A stretch of 64,000 nt of DNA, taken from contig NZ_BMMS01000004.1 of the NCBI RefSeq assembly GCF_014646055.1, positions 245,275 to 309,274 of the forward strand, in the 5' to 3' direction. Below the pieces are notes generated by a model. The model made no database searches. It was not told where the DNA came from and worked only from the letters and a program-made list of their open reading frames with translations. Both the position numbers and the translations under genes were made by a program. Source of the stretch: Wenjunlia tyrosinilytica. GTDB lineage: Bacteria; Actinomycetota; Actinomycetes; Streptomycetales; Streptomycetaceae. Below, piece by piece: positions 9,201-30,081 of this stretch (its first letter is position 1; each line of letters opens with the position of its first letter).

Positions 9201-9761
9201 TCAGTTCTCCTTGAACGGGAAGCCGAGGTGACGCAGGAGAGCGCGGCCCTCATCGTCGTTGGTCGCCGTGGTCACCACGGTGATGTCCATGCCCCGGACC
9301 CGGTCGATCTTGTCCTGGTCGATCTCGTGGAACATCGCCTGCTCCGTGAGACCGAAGGTGTAGTTGCCCCGGCCGTCGAACTGCTTCGGCGACAGACCGC
9401 GGAAGTCGCGGATGCGCGGAAGCGCGAGCGACAGGAGGCGGTCCAGGAACTCCCACATGCGGTCACCGCGGAGGGTGACGTGCGCACCGATCGGCTGACC
9501 CTCACGCAGCTTGAACTGCGCGATGGACTTGCGGGCCTTGGTGACGGCCGGCTTCTGACCCGTGATCGTGGCGAGGTCGCGGATGGCGCCCTCGATCAGC
9601 TTGGAATCGCGGGCGGCGTCGCCCACACCCATGTTGACCACGATCTTGACCAGACCGGGCACCTGCATGACGTTCTCGTACTTGAAGTCCTCGCGGAGCT
9701 TCCCGACGATCTCTTCGCGGTAGCGCGTCTTCAGACGCGGCTGCGTAGCGGTAGCAGTCAT
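9201..9761 (-). CDS. rplE: 50S ribosomal protein L5
   Basis: 5S rRNA-binding protein at the central protuberance, of 186 residues. Conserved blocks [34 protein letters not shown] and HLGFPF are intact. The ATG start overlaps the rplX stop by one base, which indicates coupling. Confidence 0.98.
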   Translation of the reverse strand: MTATATQPRLKTRYREEIVGKLREDFKYENVMQVPGLVKIVVNMGVGDAARDSKLIEGAIRDLATITGQKPAVTKARKSIAQFKLREGQPIGAHVTLRGDRMWEFLDRLLSLALPRIRDFRGLSPKQFDGRGNYTFGLTEQAMFHEIDQDKIDRVRGMDITVVTTATNDDEGRALLRHLGFPFKEN

Positions 9762-10084
9762 CAGATGTCCTCACCGGTCCGCTTGGCAACGCGGATCTTG
9801 TTGCCCTCGTCGTCGAAGCGGTAACCGACGCGGGTGACGACCTTCTTGCCGTCCTTCTCCACGACGAGCTGAACATTGCTCACGTGGATCGGGGCCTCGG
9901 TCGTGACGATCCCGCCGGTCTTCGAGCCGCGAGCGGTCTGACCGGCCTTGGTGTGCTTCTTGACCCGGTTGACACCCTCGACCAGGACACGGTTCTCAGT
10001 CGGGTAGGCCACGATGACCTTGCCCTGCTTGCCCTTGTCCTTGCCGGTGATGACCTGGACCAGGTCGCCCTTCTTGATCTTCAT
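9761..10084 (-). CDS. rplX: 50S ribosomal protein L24
   Basis: Assembly initiator of the large subunit, 107 residues, with an N-terminal KOW motif ([20 protein letters not shown]). It has an ATG start at 10084. It lies 3 bases after rplN and overlaps the rplE start by one base. Confidence 0.97.
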   Translation of the reverse strand: MKIKKGDLVQVITGKDKGKQGKVIVAYPTENRVLVEGVNRVKKHTKAGQTARGSKTGGIVTTEAPIHVSNVQLVVEKDGKKVVTRVGYRFDDEGNKIRVAKRTGEDI

Positions 10085-10087
10085 CGG

Positions 10088-10456
10088 TTACAGCACCTCC
10101 GGAGCGAGCGAGATGATCTTCATGAACTTCTTCTCGCGCAGCTCGCGCCCCACGGGGCCGAAGATGCGGGTACCGCGGGGGTCACCGTCGTTCTTGAGGA
10201 TGACGGCGGCGTTCTCGTCGAAGCGGATGTAGGAGCCGTCGACGCGGCGGCGCTCCTTCACGGTCCGCACGACGACAGCCTTGACGACATCGCCCTTCTT
10301 GACGTTGCCACCGGGGATCGCGTCCTTGACGGTGGCCACGATGACGTCACCGATGCCTGCGTAGCGCCGACCCGAGCCGCCGAGCACGCGGATGCAGAGA
10401 ATCTCCTTGGCACCCGTGTTGTCGGCGACACGCAGCCGCGACTCCTGCTGGATCAC
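10088..10456 (-). CDS. rplN: 50S ribosomal protein L14
   Basis: 122-residue beta-barrel protein at the subunit interface. It starts [18 protein letters not shown], a highly conserved sequence, and contains the signature [21 protein letters not shown]. It is first after the 96-base gap that separates rpsQ from the spc genes. Confidence 0.98.
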   Translation of the reverse strand: MIQQESRLRVADNTGAKEILCIRVLGGSGRRYAGIGDVIVATVKDAIPGGNVKKGDVVKAVVVRTVKERRRVDGSYIRFDENAAVILKNDGDPRGTRIFGPVGRELREKKFMKIISLAPEVL

Positions 10457-10530
10457 GTCTATCTCCTGGTTGTCGCGCCGGTTCCCGGCCGACTCCCGCG
10501 CGGGGAGCCGACCGAGCCTGACGGAACGGT

Positions 10531-10549
10531 CCTGAGGGGAACCCTCAGG
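10531..10549 (-). promoter_or_regulatory. Small perfect hairpin just after rpsQ
   Basis: Eight-bp perfect arms (10531-10538 and 10542-10549) enclose a three-base loop, four bases after the rpsQ stop. It marks the S10/spc operon boundary. No T-run follows, so termination is uncertain; a processing or partial termination role is possible. Confidence 0.35.
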
Positions 10550-10552
10550 TGA

Positions 10553-10858
10553 TTACTTGGCCTTCTCGAGGATCTCGACGACGCGCCAGCGCTTCGTCGC
10601 GGACAGCGGCCGGGTCTCCATCAGGAGGACACGGTCGCCGACGCCCGCAGCGTTCTGCTCGTCGTGGGCCTTGAGCTTGTTGGTACGGCGGATGACCTTG
10701 CCGTACAGCGCGTGCTTCACACGGTCCTCGACAGCGACGACGACGGTCTTGTCCATCTTGTCGCTGACGACGAGACCCTCACGGGTCTTGCGGAAACCGC
10801 GCTCGTTCCCCGCGGCGGAGCCGCTGGTGTTCGCTGTAGTCACATTCTTCTCGCTCAT
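10553..10858 (-). CDS. rpsQ: 30S ribosomal protein S17
   Basis: 16S rRNA-binding OB-fold protein of 101 residues. A roughly 20-residue Ser/Thr/Asn-rich N-terminal extension precedes the S17 core, which includes [20 protein letters not shown] and [17 protein letters not shown]. Such an extension is seen in other actinobacteria. The start overlaps the rpmC stop by one base. Confidence 0.97.
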   Translation of the reverse strand: MSEKNVTTANTSGSAAGNERGFRKTREGLVVSDKMDKTVVVAVEDRVKHALYGKVIRRTNKLKAHDEQNAAGVGDRVLLMETRPLSATKRWRVVEILEKAK

Positions 10859-11085
10859 CAGGCGTTCTCCACCGTCTCGATGCCGAGCTCGCGCTCCCGC
10901 ATCAGGGTGTAGATCCGGGCGATGTCCTTGCGGACGGCCTTGAGCCGACCGTGGTTGTCGAGCTGTCCGGTCGCCGCCTGGAAGCGGAGGTTGAACAGCT
11001 CCTCCTTGGCCTCGCTCAGCTTGGTGACCAGTTCCTCGTCACCAAGTGTGCGCAGCTCGGACGCCTTGGTCGTCCCCGCCGCCAT
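10858..11085 (-). CDS. rpmC: 50S ribosomal protein L29
   Basis: Protein of the exit-tunnel region, 75 residues, with the L29 core [15 protein letters not shown] and [15 protein letters not shown] start at the ATG at 11085, which overlaps the rplP stop as TGATG. A GTG one codon upstream is a possible alternative. The stop overlaps the rpsQ start. Confidence 0.96.
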   Translation of the reverse strand: MAAGTTKASELRTLGDEELVTKLSEAKEELFNLRFQAATGQLDNHGRLKAVRKDIARIYTLMRERELGIETVENA

Positions 11086-11504
11086 CACGACTCACCTGCC
11101 TCGCGCCGGACGATCCGGCACTTCATCGGAAGCTTGTGGGCGGCGCGGGTCAGCGCCTCCTTAGCAACCTTCTCGTTCGGGTAGGACAGCTCGAACATCA
11201 CCCGACCGGGCTTGACGTTCGCGATCCACCACTCCGGAGAACCCTTGCCGGAACCCATGCGGGTCTCGGCCGGCTTCTTCGTCAGCGGACGGTCCGGGTA
11301 GATGTTGATCCAGACCTTGCCGCCTCGGCGGATGTGACGGGTGATGGCGATACGAGCGGACTCGATCTGCCGGTTCGTCACGTAGGCCGGGGTGACGGCC
11401 TGGATGCCGTACTCGCCGAAGGCGAGCTCGGTGCCGCCCTTGGCCATGCCCGACCGCTTCGGGTGGTGCTGCTTGCGGTGCTTGACCCTGCGAGGGATCA
11501 GCAT
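11085..11504 (-). CDS. rplP: 50S ribosomal protein L16
   Basis: Large-subunit protein near the A site, 139 residues. It begins [15 protein letters not shown] and contains the signatures [25 protein letters not shown] and PGRVMFEL, although the first is quoted only in part in family profiles. It lies 5 bases after rpsC in the S10 operon. Confidence 0.97.
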   Translation of the reverse strand: MLIPRRVKHRKQHHPKRSGMAKGGTELAFGEYGIQAVTPAYVTNRQIESARIAITRHIRRGGKVWINIYPDRPLTKKPAETRMGSGKGSPEWWIANVKPGRVMFELSYPNEKVAKEALTRAAHKLPMKCRIVRREAGES

Positions 11505-11509
11505 GACGG

Positions 11510-12346
11510 TCAGGCCTCCGTTCCGGTGCTCTCAGCAGCCGGAGCCTCAACCGCGGGAGCCTCGGCCTTGGGGGCCGACTCCGCGGACTGCTGCTGCGGC
11601 TTGCGGCCACGGCCGCCACGCTCACCGCGCTCGCCACCGCGGCGCGGACGGTCGTTGCCACCACCGCGCGGCGGACGGTTGCCGGCGCGGGCGGCGGCGT
11701 TCTCCTCGCGAACCTCGCGGAGGTTCTTGACGTCGCCCTTGTAGATCCACACCTTCACGCCGATGCGGCCGAAGGTGGTGCGGGCCTCGAAGAAGCCGTA
11801 GTCGACGTTCGCGCGGAGCGTGTGCAGCGGCACACGGCCCTCGCGGTAGAACTCCGACCGGGACATCTCGGCGCCGCCGAGACGGCCACCGCACTGGATC
11901 TTGATGCCCTTGGCGCCGGCCTTCATCGAGCCCTGCATCGCCTTGCGCATGGCACGGCGGAAGGACACGCGGGAGGACAGCTGCTCGGCCACGCCCTGCG
12001 CGACGAGCTGGGCGTCGATCTCGGGGTTCTTGACCTCGAGGATGTTCAGCTGGACCTGCTTGCCGGTCAGCTTCTCGAGGTCGCCCCGGATGCGGTCGGC
12101 CTCCGCGCCGCGGCGGCCGATGACGATGCCCGGCCGGGCGGTGTGGATGTCGACGCGGACGCGGTCGCGGGTGCGCTCGATCTCAACCTTCGAGATACCG
12201 GCCCGCTCCATGCCCGTCGTCATCATCCGGCGGATGGCGACGTCTTCCTTGACGTAGTCCTTGTACAGCTTGTCGGCGTACCACCGGGACTTGAAGTCCG
12301 TGGTGATGCCGAGCCGGAACCCGTGCGGGTTAACCTTCTGGCCCAT
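11510..12346 (-). CDS. rpsC: 30S ribosomal protein S3
   Basis: mRNA entry-channel protein. The 278 residues comprise the N-terminal KH domain ([18 protein letters not shown] includes the GXXG-type loop) and the C-terminal domain around [12 protein letters not shown] tail of about 65 residues follows: first Arg/Gly/Asn-rich, then Ala/Glu/Pro-rich. Long tails of this sort are usual in Streptomyces. The start overlaps the rplV stop by one base. Confidence 0.97.
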   Translation of the reverse strand: MGQKVNPHGFRLGITTDFKSRWYADKLYKDYVKEDVAIRRMMTTGMERAGISKVEIERTRDRVRVDIHTARPGIVIGRRGAEADRIRGDLEKLTGKQVQLNILEVKNPEIDAQLVAQGVAEQLSSRVSFRRAMRKAMQGSMKAGAKGIKIQCGGRLGGAEMSRSEFYREGRVPLHTLRANVDYGFFEARTTFGRIGVKVWIYKGDVKNLREVREENAAARAGNRPPRGGGNDRPRRGGERGERGGRGRKPQQQSAESAPKAEAPAVEAPAAESTGTEA

Positions 12347-12693
12347 TACCGGGTCCCTTCCTTGGAGGCGACGACCACGGTGATGTGGCTGGTGCGCTTG
12401 CGGATCCGGTAGGCGCGGCCCTGGGCCCGCGGACGGAACCGCTTCAGGGTCGGCCCCTCGTCGACGTACGCCTCGCTGATGAACAGCGAGTCCACGTCGT
12501 TGTGGTTGTAGTTGTGCGCGGCGTTCGCGATGGCGCTGTCAAGCACCTTGCCAACCGGCTCGCTCGCGGCCTGCGGAGCGAATCGCAGGACCGCCTGCGC
12601 CTCCGTGGCCGGCAGGCCACGGATGAGGTCCACCACACGGCGGGCCTTCATGGGCGTGACGCGGATGTACCGCGCCTGGGCCCTGGCTTCCAT
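12346..12693 (-). CDS. rplV: 50S ribosomal protein L22
   Basis: Tunnel-wall protein that binds macrolide-region rRNA, 115 residues from [20 protein letters not shown] favour the ATG at 12693 because an AAGGGG ribosome binding site lies six bases upstream. An in-frame ATG at 12711 would add six residues. The beta-hairpin region [19 protein letters not shown] is intact, with no sign of tunnel-loop insertions. Confidence 0.95.
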   Translation of the reverse strand: MEARAQARYIRVTPMKARRVVDLIRGLPATEAQAVLRFAPQAASEPVGKVLDSAIANAAHNYNHNDVDSLFISEAYVDEGPTLKRFRPRAQGRAYRIRKRTSHITVVVASKEGTR

Positions 12694-12736
12694 TGCTGTC
12701 CCCTTGCTCATCTCAGTCGTGTTCCTTCAGAGGCCG

Positions 12737-13018
12737 TCAGCGACGACGCGACTTGCGGTCGTCCTTCTCGTGGCCACGGAAGGTGCGGGTCGGCGCGAAC
12801 TCGCCGAGCTTGTGGCCGACCATCGACTCGGTGACGAACACCGGGACGTGCTTGCGGCCGTCGTGCACCGCGATCGTGTGACCCAGCATCGCCGGGACGA
12901 TCATCGAGCGGCGGGACCAGGTCTTGATGACGTTCTTGGTGCCGGCTTCGTTCTGGACGTCCACCTTCTTGATCAGGTGGTCGTCGACGAAGGGCCCCTT
13001 CTTCAGACTGCGCGGCAT
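12737..13018 (-). CDS. rpsS: 30S ribosomal protein S19
   Basis: Head protein of 93 residues beginning [15 protein letters not shown]. It contains the S19 signature [17 protein letters not shown]. The start at 13018 is fixed by conservation; longer in-frame extensions are spurious. It lies 11 bases after rplB. Confidence 0.97.
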   Translation of the reverse strand: MPRSLKKGPFVDDHLIKKVDVQNEAGTKNVIKTWSRRSMIVPAMLGHTIAVHDGRKHVPVFVTESMVGHKLGEFAPTRTFRGHEKDDRKSRRR

Positions 13019-13029
13019 CGAGACTGCTC

Positions 13030-13866
13030 CTAGCGCTTCTTGTTCGTCTTGCGGCGGCGGACGATGTACTTGCTGCTCGCCTTCTTCGGGCTGCGCGTGC
13101 GGCCTTCCTTCTGGCCCCACGGAGACACCGGGTGGCGACCACCAGAGGTCTTGCCCTCACCACCACCGTGCGGGTGGTCCACCGGGTTCATCGCGACACC
13201 ACGAACGGTCGGGCGGACGCCCTTCCAGCGCATGCGGCCGGCCTTGCCCCAGTTGATGTTCGACTGCTCGGCGTTGCCGACCTCGCCAACGGTGGCGCGG
13301 CAGCGGATGTCGACCAGCCGGACCTCGCCGGACGGCATGCGCAGGTGGGCGTAGGCGCCCTCCTTGGCCAGCAGCTGGACGGAAGATCCCGCGGAACGGG
13401 CGATCTTCGCGCCGCCGCCGGGCCGCAGCTCGATGGCGTGGATCACGGTACCCACCGGGATGTTCCGCAGCGGGAGGTTGTTGCCCGGCTTGATGTCGGC
13501 GCCGGGGCCGTTCTCGATCCGGTCGCCCTGGCCCAGCTTGGCCGGGGCGAGGATGTAGCGCTTCTCGCCGTCTGCGTAGTGCAGGAGCGCGATGCGCGCG
13601 GTGCGGTTGGGGTCGTACTCGATGTGAGCGACCTTGGCCGGCACGCCGTCCTTGTCGTGACGGCGGAAGTCGATGACGCGGTACGCACGCTTGTGGCCGC
13701 CGCCCTGGTGGCGAACGGTCACGCGACCGGCGTTGTTACGACCGCCCTTGCTGTGCAGCGGGCGGACCAGCGACTTCTCCGGCGTGGACCGCGTGATCTC
13801 GACGAAGTCGGCGACGCTGGCGCCACGACGGCCCGGGGTCGTCGGCTTGTACTTGCGGATACCCAT
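13030..13866 (-). CDS. rplB: 50S ribosomal protein L2
   Basis: Peptidyl-transferase-centre protein needed for subunit association, 278 residues. The characteristic C-terminal block [20 protein letters not shown] includes the conserved histidine of L2. The start is an ATG ([14 protein letters not shown]). It lies between rplW and rpsS. Confidence 0.98.
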   Translation of the reverse strand: MGIRKYKPTTPGRRGASVADFVEITRSTPEKSLVRPLHSKGGRNNAGRVTVRHQGGGHKRAYRVIDFRRHDKDGVPAKVAHIEYDPNRTARIALLHYADGEKRYILAPAKLGQGDRIENGPGADIKPGNNLPLRNIPVGTVIHAIELRPGGGAKIARSAGSSVQLLAKEGAYAHLRMPSGEVRLVDIRCRATVGEVGNAEQSNINWGKAGRMRWKGVRPTVRGVAMNPVDHPHGGGEGKTSGGRHPVSPWGQKEGRTRSPKKASSKYIVRRRKTNKKR

Positions 13867-13905
13867 TTCTCAGTCCTCGTCCGATATCGGACGACTCGGA
13901 CTCCC

Positions 13906-14241
13906 TTAGGAGACCGGGCCGCCGAAGATGTCGATGCGCTCGCCCTCAGCCAGCGTCACGATGGCGCGCTTGGTGTCCTTGCGCTTCCCGAAACCGGTGC
14001 GGGTGCGCTTGCGCTTGCCCTGCCGGTTGATGGTGTTCACGCCCAGGACCTTGACCGAGAAGACCGCCTCGACGGCCTGCTTGATCTGGGTCTTGTTGGC
14101 CCGCGGGTCGACGATGAACGTGTACTTGTTCTCGTCGAGCAGCGCGTAGCTCTTCTCGGAGATCACCGGCTTGAGCAGGATGTCACGGGGGTCCGTGTAC
14201 GTCTTGCTCGTGACAGTGGTCCCGACAGTCGCCTCACTCAT
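13906..14241 (-). CDS. rplW: 50S ribosomal protein L23
   Basis: Tunnel-exit protein that docks trigger factor and SRP, 111 residues. The conserved core is [20 protein letters not shown], and the basic C-terminus [20 protein letters not shown] is typical. The ATG overlaps the rplD stop by one base. Confidence 0.97.
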   Translation of the reverse strand: MSEATVGTTVTSKTYTDPRDILLKPVISEKSYALLDENKYTFIVDPRANKTQIKQAVEAVFSVKVLGVNTINRQGKRKRTRTGFGKRKDTKRAIVTLAEGERIDIFGGPVS

Positions 14242-14939
14242 CAGGCGTCGCTCCCTTCGAGCTCGCTCTCGCGGGCGACGGCGGTGGCGGACTCGGCTGC
14301 GCTACCCGCCTGGTCGGCGGAAGGACCGGACACGAACCGCTCGAAGGCGGCCTGGGTGAAGACCACGTCATCGGAGATGAGCACGTCGTACGTGTTGAGC
14401 TGGCCCGGCTCCAGGATGTGCACCTGGGGCAGGTTGCGGGCGGACAGCCACGCGGCCTCGTCGCTGCGCTCGACGACCAGGAGCACGTTCTTGCGCTCGC
14501 TGATCCTGCCGAACAGCGTCTTGGCGGCCTTCGTGGAGGCGGCGCCCTCGACCACGCCGGAGACGACGTGGATGCGGTTGTGGCGGGCCCGGTCGGAGAG
14601 GGCACCGCGCAGGGCGGCGGCCTTCATCTTCTTGGGCGTGCGCTGCGAGTAGTCGCGCGGCACGGGACCGTGCACGACGCCACCACCGGCGAACTGCGGG
14701 GCGCGGGTCGAGCCCTGACGGGCGCGGCCGGTGCCCTTCTGACGGTACGGCTTCCTGCCACCGCCGCGGACCTCGCCACGGGTCTTGGTCTTGTGCGTGC
14801 CCTGGCGGGCAGCGGCCAGCTGGGCGACGACGACCTGGTGGATCAGCGGGATGCTGACCTGCACGTCGAAGATCTCCGCGGGGAGGTCGACGGTCCCGGT
14901 CTTGTCGCCGGCCGGCGAAAGGATGTCAATGGTGCTCAT
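14241..14939 (-). CDS. rplD: 50S ribosomal protein L4
   Basis: Tunnel constriction protein, and in enterobacteria the S10-operon autoregulator. I start at the ATG at 14939 ([15 protein letters not shown]), giving 232 residues. The extended loop [20 protein letters not shown] is intact, as are the globular-domain residues. A short Ala/Ser/Glu-rich tail follows the fold. Confidence 0.97.
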   Translation of the reverse strand: MSTIDILSPAGDKTGTVDLPAEIFDVQVSIPLIHQVVVAQLAAARQGTHKTKTRGEVRGGGRKPYRQKGTGRARQGSTRAPQFAGGGVVHGPVPRDYSQRTPKKMKAAALRGALSDRARHNRIHVVSGVVEGAASTKAAKTLFGRISERKNVLLVVERSDEAAWLSARNLPQVHILEPGQLNTYDVLISDDVVFTQAAFERFVSGPSADQAGSAAESATAVARESELEGSDA

Positions 14940-14943
14940 TACC

Positions 14944-15588
14944 TCAAGCCCCCTTGGCCGCGGTGCGGACCAGGACGAGGCCGCCGTTCGGACCAGGAAC
15001 CGCGCCCTTGATGAGCAGCAGGCCCTTCTCCGCGTCAACGGCGTGGACGGTCAGGTTCTGGGTGGTGACCCGCTCGTTGCCCATACGGCCGGCCATGCGC
15101 ATGCCCTTGAACACGCGGCCCGGGGTGGCGCAGCCGCCGATGGAGCCCGGGGAGCGGTGCTTGCGCTGGGTGCCGTGTCCGGCGCCGAGGCCACGGAAGT
15201 TGTGGCGCTTCATGACACCGGCGAAGCCCTTGCCCTTGCTGGTGCCGGTCACGTCGACCTTGACACCGGACTCGAACACCTCGGCGGTGATCTCCTGGCC
15301 CAGGGTGTACTCGGTCGCGTCAGCGGTGCGCAGCTCGACGAGGTGGCGGCGCGGGGTCACGCCGGACTTCTCGAAGTGGCCCTTGAGGGGCTTGTTCACC
15401 TTGCGGGGGTCGATCTCGCCAAAGGCGATCTGGACGGCCTCGTAGCCGTCGGCGTCTGCTGTGCGGACCTGGGTCACGACGCAGGGCCCGGCCTTGACGA
15501 CGGTCACCGGGACGACCCGGTTGTTCTCGTCCCAGACCTGGGTCATGCCGAGCTTCTCGCCCAGGACGCCCTTAATCTGCTTAGCCAT
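14944..15588 (-). CDS. rplC: 50S ribosomal protein L3
   Basis: Early assembly protein close to the peptidyl-transferase centre, 214 residues. It contains the L3 signature [15 protein letters not shown] and the segment [20 protein letters not shown]. The start [17 protein letters not shown] at 15588 fits actinobacterial L3. Confidence 0.98.
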   Translation of the reverse strand: MAKQIKGVLGEKLGMTQVWDENNRVVPVTVVKAGPCVVTQVRTADADGYEAVQIAFGEIDPRKVNKPLKGHFEKSGVTPRRHLVELRTADATEYTLGQEITAEVFESGVKVDVTGTSKGKGFAGVMKRHNFRGLGAGHGTQRKHRSPGSIGGCATPGRVFKGMRMAGRMGNERVTTQNLTVHAVDAEKGLLLIKGAVPGPNGGLVLVRTAAKGA

Positions 15589-15602
15589 TACTGGTGCGTC
15601 CC

Positions 15603-15911
15603 TCAGAGCTTGATCTCGATGTCGACACCGGCCGGCAGGTCGAGACGCATGAGCGAGTCGACGGTCTTCGGCGTGGGGTCGAGGATGTCAATGAGGCGCT
15701 TGTGAGTGCGCATCTCGAAGTGCTCGCGCGAGTCCTTGTACTTGTGCGGCGACTTGATGACGCAGTACACGTTCTTCTCAGTGGGCAGCGGCACCGGGCC
15801 CGCGACCTGCGCACCAGTACGCGTCACCGTCTCGACGATCTTCTTCGCCGAGGAGTCGATGACCTCGTGGTCGTAGGCCTTGAGCCGGATGCGGATCTTC
15901 TGTCCCGCCAT
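15603..15911 (-). CDS. rpsJ: 30S ribosomal protein S10 (NusE)
   Basis: Ribosomal protein that also couples ribosomes to RNA polymerase through NusG (NusE function). The 102 residues contain [20 protein letters not shown] and the signature [19 protein letters not shown]. It is first in the S10 operon, preceded by a 566-base non-coding stretch that carries a promoter candidate. Confidence 0.98.
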   Translation of the reverse strand: MAGQKIRIRLKAYDHEVIDSSAKKIVETVTRTGAQVAGPVPLPTEKNVYCVIKSPHKYKDSREHFEMRTHKRLIDILDPTPKTVDSLMRLDLPAGVDIEIKL

Positions 15912-16273
15912 GGCTGCTTCGTAGTCCTGTCTCTAGGGATAAACGCTCTGGAACCCGGCGCATTACCCGTCTTCTCCGACCCACGCGGTCGGGCGTGTCG
16001 CACCCCTTCTCGCAGTTCTCCGCATGGGAGATCCCTCGAAGAAGGAATACGGCGCTTGACCGCGGTCCGGGGAAGACAATCCACCGGGCGCCTGGCCGGC
16101 ACCCCGCTGACACTTCCCGGAAGATTCCCGTACTTCCGCCCCGCGCAGGGACGACGAATACTGTGGGACTTGCTTCCGGTCCTCCCGACGGGAGGCGCGC
16201 AGCATCGGCGCTCAACCGAGCAACTGGAACAGTGTGCCATACCGGCTGCGCCTACCGCCAATCGGGGCGGAGC

Positions 16274-16300
16274 AGGGTACCCCACGCAGGTACGGGTCAA
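16274..16300 (-). promoter_or_regulatory. Candidate promoter for the S10 operon
   Basis: On the minus strand TTGACC (16295-16300) and TACCCT (16274-16279) are good -35 and -10 matches, but the spacer is only 15 bases. It would give a leader of about 355 bases before rpsJ. The rest of 15912-16477 shows no convincing gene, so the leader may hold regulation that I cannot identify. Confidence 0.45.
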
Positions 16301-16477
16301 CCCCCGGGTTCACGCGCGGTGGCGGCCGGCGACCGACCGGACTCGGAGTTCGCAGGCGCAACCGGCCCACCTCCCACGCACAGCACCGTGCGACGCCGGC
16401 CGAGCGGCGGCGTCGTTCCTCGCGACCAGCATGAAATTCGAGCTCTCCGGCCGCTGCCACAGAAGGGAGCGAACGCC

Positions 16478-17064
16478 ATGACGATCGCCCCGGATCACGC
16501 GGAGTGCGATGCCCTGCGCTACCCGGCCATGCGGGACATCGTCGAGCGCATGCGGGAGGGCGTTCCCGGCAAGCTGGAGATCACCAAGGAAGGGATCGTT
16601 CACGACATGATCTCGCCCGGGCGGCCGCACGAGCTGACCGCCGCCCGTATCAGCCGCCGCCTGGAGAAGGTCATGCCGGACGGGCTGCTGGCCCACACCG
16701 GAACGCCCGACGTGGAGGACATGCACGAGGGCGTGATGCGGCACCCGGACATCATGGTGATCGCCGAGGCGGACATGGAGGTGAGGGTTCCTTCGACCCG
16801 CGCACCCTCATCGCCGCCATCGAAGTGGTGTCGCGGTCCAACCCCGACAACGACTGGTCGGGGAAGACACGGGACTATCCGCTGCTGGGCATCCCCCTCT
16901 ACGTGATTTTCGATCCGCGCACGGGCGAGGGGGCCGTACTCTCCGACATCCACCCCACCCCGGGCGGACCCCGTTACGCGACCCGGAAGGACTTCGTGTA
17001 CGGCGAGGGCATCACGATCGGCGAGTGGACGATCTCCACCGAGAACCTTCCCCGCTACCCCTAG
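16478..17064 (+). pseudogene. Uma2-family (DUF820) restriction-endonuclease-fold protein, frameshifted
   Basis: The first frame runs from the ATG at 16478 (GAAGGGAG ribosome binding site) and reads MTIAPDHAECDALRYPAMRD to HPDIMVIAEADME. The next frame continues with [20 protein letters not shown] to the stop at 17064. Together they give a roughly 195-residue Uma2 protein: the Asp of PDIMVI and the Glu-Val of AIEVVS fit the PD-(D/E)XK nuclease core. The two halves differ by one base near 16778-16795, consistent with a one-base deletion or a sequencing error. It is the only plus-strand gene in the ribosomal block. Confidence 0.75.
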
Positions 17065-17083
17065 CCGGTCACGACACACGCAA

Positions 17084-17112
17084 GGGCCCGCACGACCGAG
17101 TCGTGCGGGCCC
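17084..17112. terminator. Bidirectional hairpin terminator between tuf and the Uma2 pseudogene
   Basis: A perfect 13-bp stem (17084-17096 with 17100-17112) and a three-base loop lie between the convergent tuf and Uma2 genes. It can serve both strands, although a T-run is lacking, as is frequent in Streptomyces terminators. Confidence 0.8.
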
Positions 17113-17141
17113 CCTCGCTGGGTGCTCCTAGGAGCGCCGGG

Positions 17142-18335
<1,194 letters not shown>

Positions 18336-18511
18336 TGGGGTCCTCCTGTGGAGTGGTTCTGTACGCCGTACGACGTCAGGTGGTCTTCACCGAACCGGCC
18401 AGGACCCCGAGGGGGATGCCCTTGGCCGCTTCGCTTATTGGGGGCCGGCTACCGGGACCCCGCCGCACGTCGCGTGCGATGTGCGGCGGTTTGTCCCGAG
18501 CCTTGAGCTCC

Positions 18512-18536
18512 AGCCTAAAGCCTGAGCAACGTTGTG

Positions 18537-18540
<4 letters not shown>
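18512..18540 (-). promoter_or_regulatory. Possible tuf promoter in the fusA-tuf gap
   Basis: A TAGGCT -10-like element (18512-18517, minus strand) lies just after fusA; the -35 match is poor. Separate tuf1 promoters between fusA and tuf are known in Streptomyces, which supports the idea but not the exact site. The gap also contains GC-rich inverted repeats near 18400-18430 and 18468-18493. Confidence 0.3.
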
Positions 18541-20645
<2,105 letters not shown>

Positions 20646-20687
20646 ATGGCTCAGTCTTCTCTCGGTTCTCGTCGTTGCGGGGGTCGA

Positions 20688-21158
20688 CTACCAGCGGTAG
20701 TGCGCGAAGGCCTTGTTGGACTCGGCCATCTTGTGGGTGTCCTCGCGGCGCTTGACCGCGGCACCCAGACCGTTCGAGGCGTCCATGAGCTCGTTCATGA
20801 GGCGCTCGGTCATCGTCTTCTCGCGGCGGGCGCGGGAGTAGCCCACGATCCAGCGCAGCGCGAGGGTGGTGGAACGGCCCGGACGGACCTCGACCGGCAC
20901 CTGGTAGGTCGCGCCACCGACACGGCGGGAGCGGACCTCGAGGGTCGGCTTGACGTTCTCCAGGGCGCGCTTGAGCGTGATGACCGGGTCATTGCCGGTC
21001 TTCTCACGCAGGCCCTCGAGGGCGCCGTAGACGATCCGCTCGGCGGTGGAGCGCTTGCCGTTCAGCAGGATCTTGTTGACCAGCGAGGTGACCAGGGGGG
21101 AGTTGTAGACCGGGTCGACAATGACCGGGCGCTTCGGGGCAGGGCCCTTACGAGGCAT
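20688..21158 (-). CDS. rpsG: 30S ribosomal protein S7
   Basis: Head-nucleating 16S rRNA-binding protein, 156 residues, beginning [20 protein letters not shown]. Conserved core [20 protein letters not shown] and the C-terminal [15 protein letters not shown] are intact. It lies two bases after rpsL. Confidence 0.98.
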   Translation of the reverse strand: MPRKGPAPKRPVIVDPVYNSPLVTSLVNKILLNGKRSTAERIVYGALEGLREKTGNDPVITLKRALENVKPTLEVRSRRVGGATYQVPVEVRPGRSTTLALRWIVGYSRARREKTMTERLMNELMDASNGLGAAVKRREDTHKMAESNKAFAHYRW

Positions 21159-21160
21159 TC

Positions 21161-21532
21161 TTACTTCTCCTTCTTGGCGCCGTAGCGGCTGCGGGCCTGC
21201 TTGCGGTTCTTGACACCCTGGGTGTCGAGCGAACCACGGATGATCTTGTAACGAACACCCGGCAGGTCCTTAACACGGCCGCCGCGCACGAGCACGATGG
21301 AGTGCTCCTGCAGGTTGTGGCCCTCGCCCGGGATGTAGGCGGTGACCTCGATCCCGCTGGTCAGGCGGACACGAGCGACCTTGCGAAGCGCCGAGTTCGG
21401 CTTCTTCGGGGTGGTCGTGTACACACGCGTGCAGACGCCGCGGCGCTGGGGGGAACCCTTCAGCGCGGGCGTCTTGTTCTTCTCGACCTTGTCCTGCCGG
21501 CCCTTTCGGACCAGCTGCTGGATCGTAGGCAC
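21161..21532 (-). CDS. rpsL: 30S ribosomal protein S12
   Basis: Decoding-centre protein, 123 residues. The streptomycin-sensitivity positions Lys43 (in [12 protein letters not shown]) and Lys88 (in [11 protein letters not shown]) are both wild type. It is first in the str operon, with a strong promoter about 225 bases upstream. Confidence 0.98.
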   Translation of the reverse strand: MPTIQQLVRKGRQDKVEKNKTPALKGSPQRRGVCTRVYTTTPKKPNSALRKVARVRLTSGIEVTAYIPGEGHNLQEHSIVLVRGGRVKDLPGVRYKIIRGSLDTQGVKNRKQARSRYGAKKEK

Positions 21533-21756
21533 CGCTTCTCCGTTTTCTGTGTGCCAAGTCTGATGTAGCTAACCTGGGGCGCACCAGCGCAACCTCCCGA
21601 CCCACGAGGTCGGGCGTGTCGGATGCTCTGCAGTGGTCCCGCCGTTTGGAGGACGTGCGGAATTCTCGGTGTCCCGCGCCGCTCACATCGCTGTCACATG
21701 GAAATGTCCGCGACGGCACGCACAGGAACCCGGGGACACCCCAGGCACAAGGACAG

Positions 21757-21785
21757 AGCGTACCTAGCGCATCGGCTCAGGTCAA
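21757..21785 (-). promoter_or_regulatory. Promoter of the str operon (rpsL)
   Basis: On the minus strand TTGACC (21780-21785) and TACGCT (21757-21762) are separated by exactly 17 bases, a close match to the Streptomyces housekeeping sigma-factor consensus. Transcription would start near 21750, leaving a leader of about 218 bases before rpsL. Confidence 0.75.
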
Positions 21786-21836
21786 AACAACTGGGCGCGC
21801 GCAAGGGGCACCGGCCATCACACGAGCTCAGCCGTG

Positions 21837-22352
21837 CTAAGGCGTGCTCACGGCGGCCACCATCCCGACCATCAGCAACACGATGGCGACACCGAAAGCG
21901 ATGCCCAGCCACCCCAGCACCAGCCCCGCCGTGGCGAGCCCGTCACCCTCCTCGTTGCTCGTCCTGAGCTGCGACTTCGCCAGGTGGCCGAGGATCACGG
22001 CCGGGATCGCGGACACCCCGGTGAAGGGCACGGCGATACCGCAGATCAACGAGGCCAGCGCATAGGAGTTGGTCGGCCTCGGGGGCGGCGGCAGGAAGGT
22101 CGCGGGCACCGGCGCCACCGGTCCCACGAACTGGCCGGGAACGGGGCCCTGCGGGAGGTCGGCCACGAGCATGTTCAGCTCGCCGTAGGTTGCGGCCGAG
22201 TAGGCGCGCCCCATGCGCTGCTCGTACTCGGGCTTGTTGAGGCGGCCCTCCGCGTACGCGGCCTTGAGCACGTCGACAGCGCGCTCGCGGTCCGCGTGGG
22301 AAGCCCGCATCACCGACTGACCCGACTGTTGCCATGGCTGCAGTGCCGTCAC
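21837..22352 (-). CDS. DUF1707/DUF4190 membrane protein
   Basis: A 171-residue protein. The N-terminal third has the DUF1707 pattern RASHADRERAVDVLKAAYAEGR ending with LVADLP; that motif is common in actinobacterial membrane proteins. A Pro-rich linker follows, then two hydrophobic spans with ALASLICGIAVPFTG typical of DUF4190. I start at the GTG at 22352 because a GGGGAGG site lies six bases upstream. It lies between rpoC's terminator and the rpsL promoter. The function is unknown. Confidence 0.85.
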   Translation of the reverse strand: MTALQPWQQSGQSVMRASHADRERAVDVLKAAYAEGRLNKPEYEQRMGRAYSAATYGELNMLVADLPQGPVPGQFVGPVAPVPATFLPPPPRPTNSYALASLICGIAVPFTGVSAIPAVILGHLAKSQLRTSNEEGDGLATAGLVLGWLGIAFGVAIVLLMVGMVAAVSTP

Positions 22353-22433
22353 CGCACACCTCCCCGTTCCGCGACATCCTTCTCCATAGTGAAGGACGCG
22401 GCGGGCTGGCGCTGCAGTTGCGGGAATACGAAA

Positions 22434-22471
22434 ACGAGGGCGGCCCACCCCTCGGGGTGAGCCGCCCTCGT
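22434..22471. terminator. Strong bidirectional terminator after rpoC
   Basis: An 11-bp perfect stem (22434-22444 with 22461-22471) has further CACCCC/GGGGTG pairing inside. It is flanked by an A-run on one side and a T-run on the other, so both strands have U-rich ends. It closes the rpoBC operon. Confidence 0.9.
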
Positions 22472-22489
22472 TTTTGAGCCATCCACACG

Positions 22490-26389
<3,900 letters not shown>

Positions 26390-26595
26390 TTGTCGTCAAT
26401 CCCTCTTTCGGGGTTTGTCGCCGCTGCCCGGCGGGGCGGTGTCGGGCAGTTGCTGAGTCTTCAGGGTGTCTGACGGGTCCCCTGTGGCTTTGCGGCCAAC
26501 CAGGACCTGGGACCCTCCTCGCCCGGAGGCGGACCAGGAGGGATGGCCGTCGGGGTGGCCGGCCGGGTCGGTAGGGCCCGGCCGGCCGACTCCCG

Positions 26596-30081
<3,486 letters not shown>

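Noticed and set aside
16770..16800. Programmed frameshift in the Uma2 gene
   Set aside because: No slippery heptamer or downstream structure typical of frameshifting is visible; a simple one-base loss fits better.
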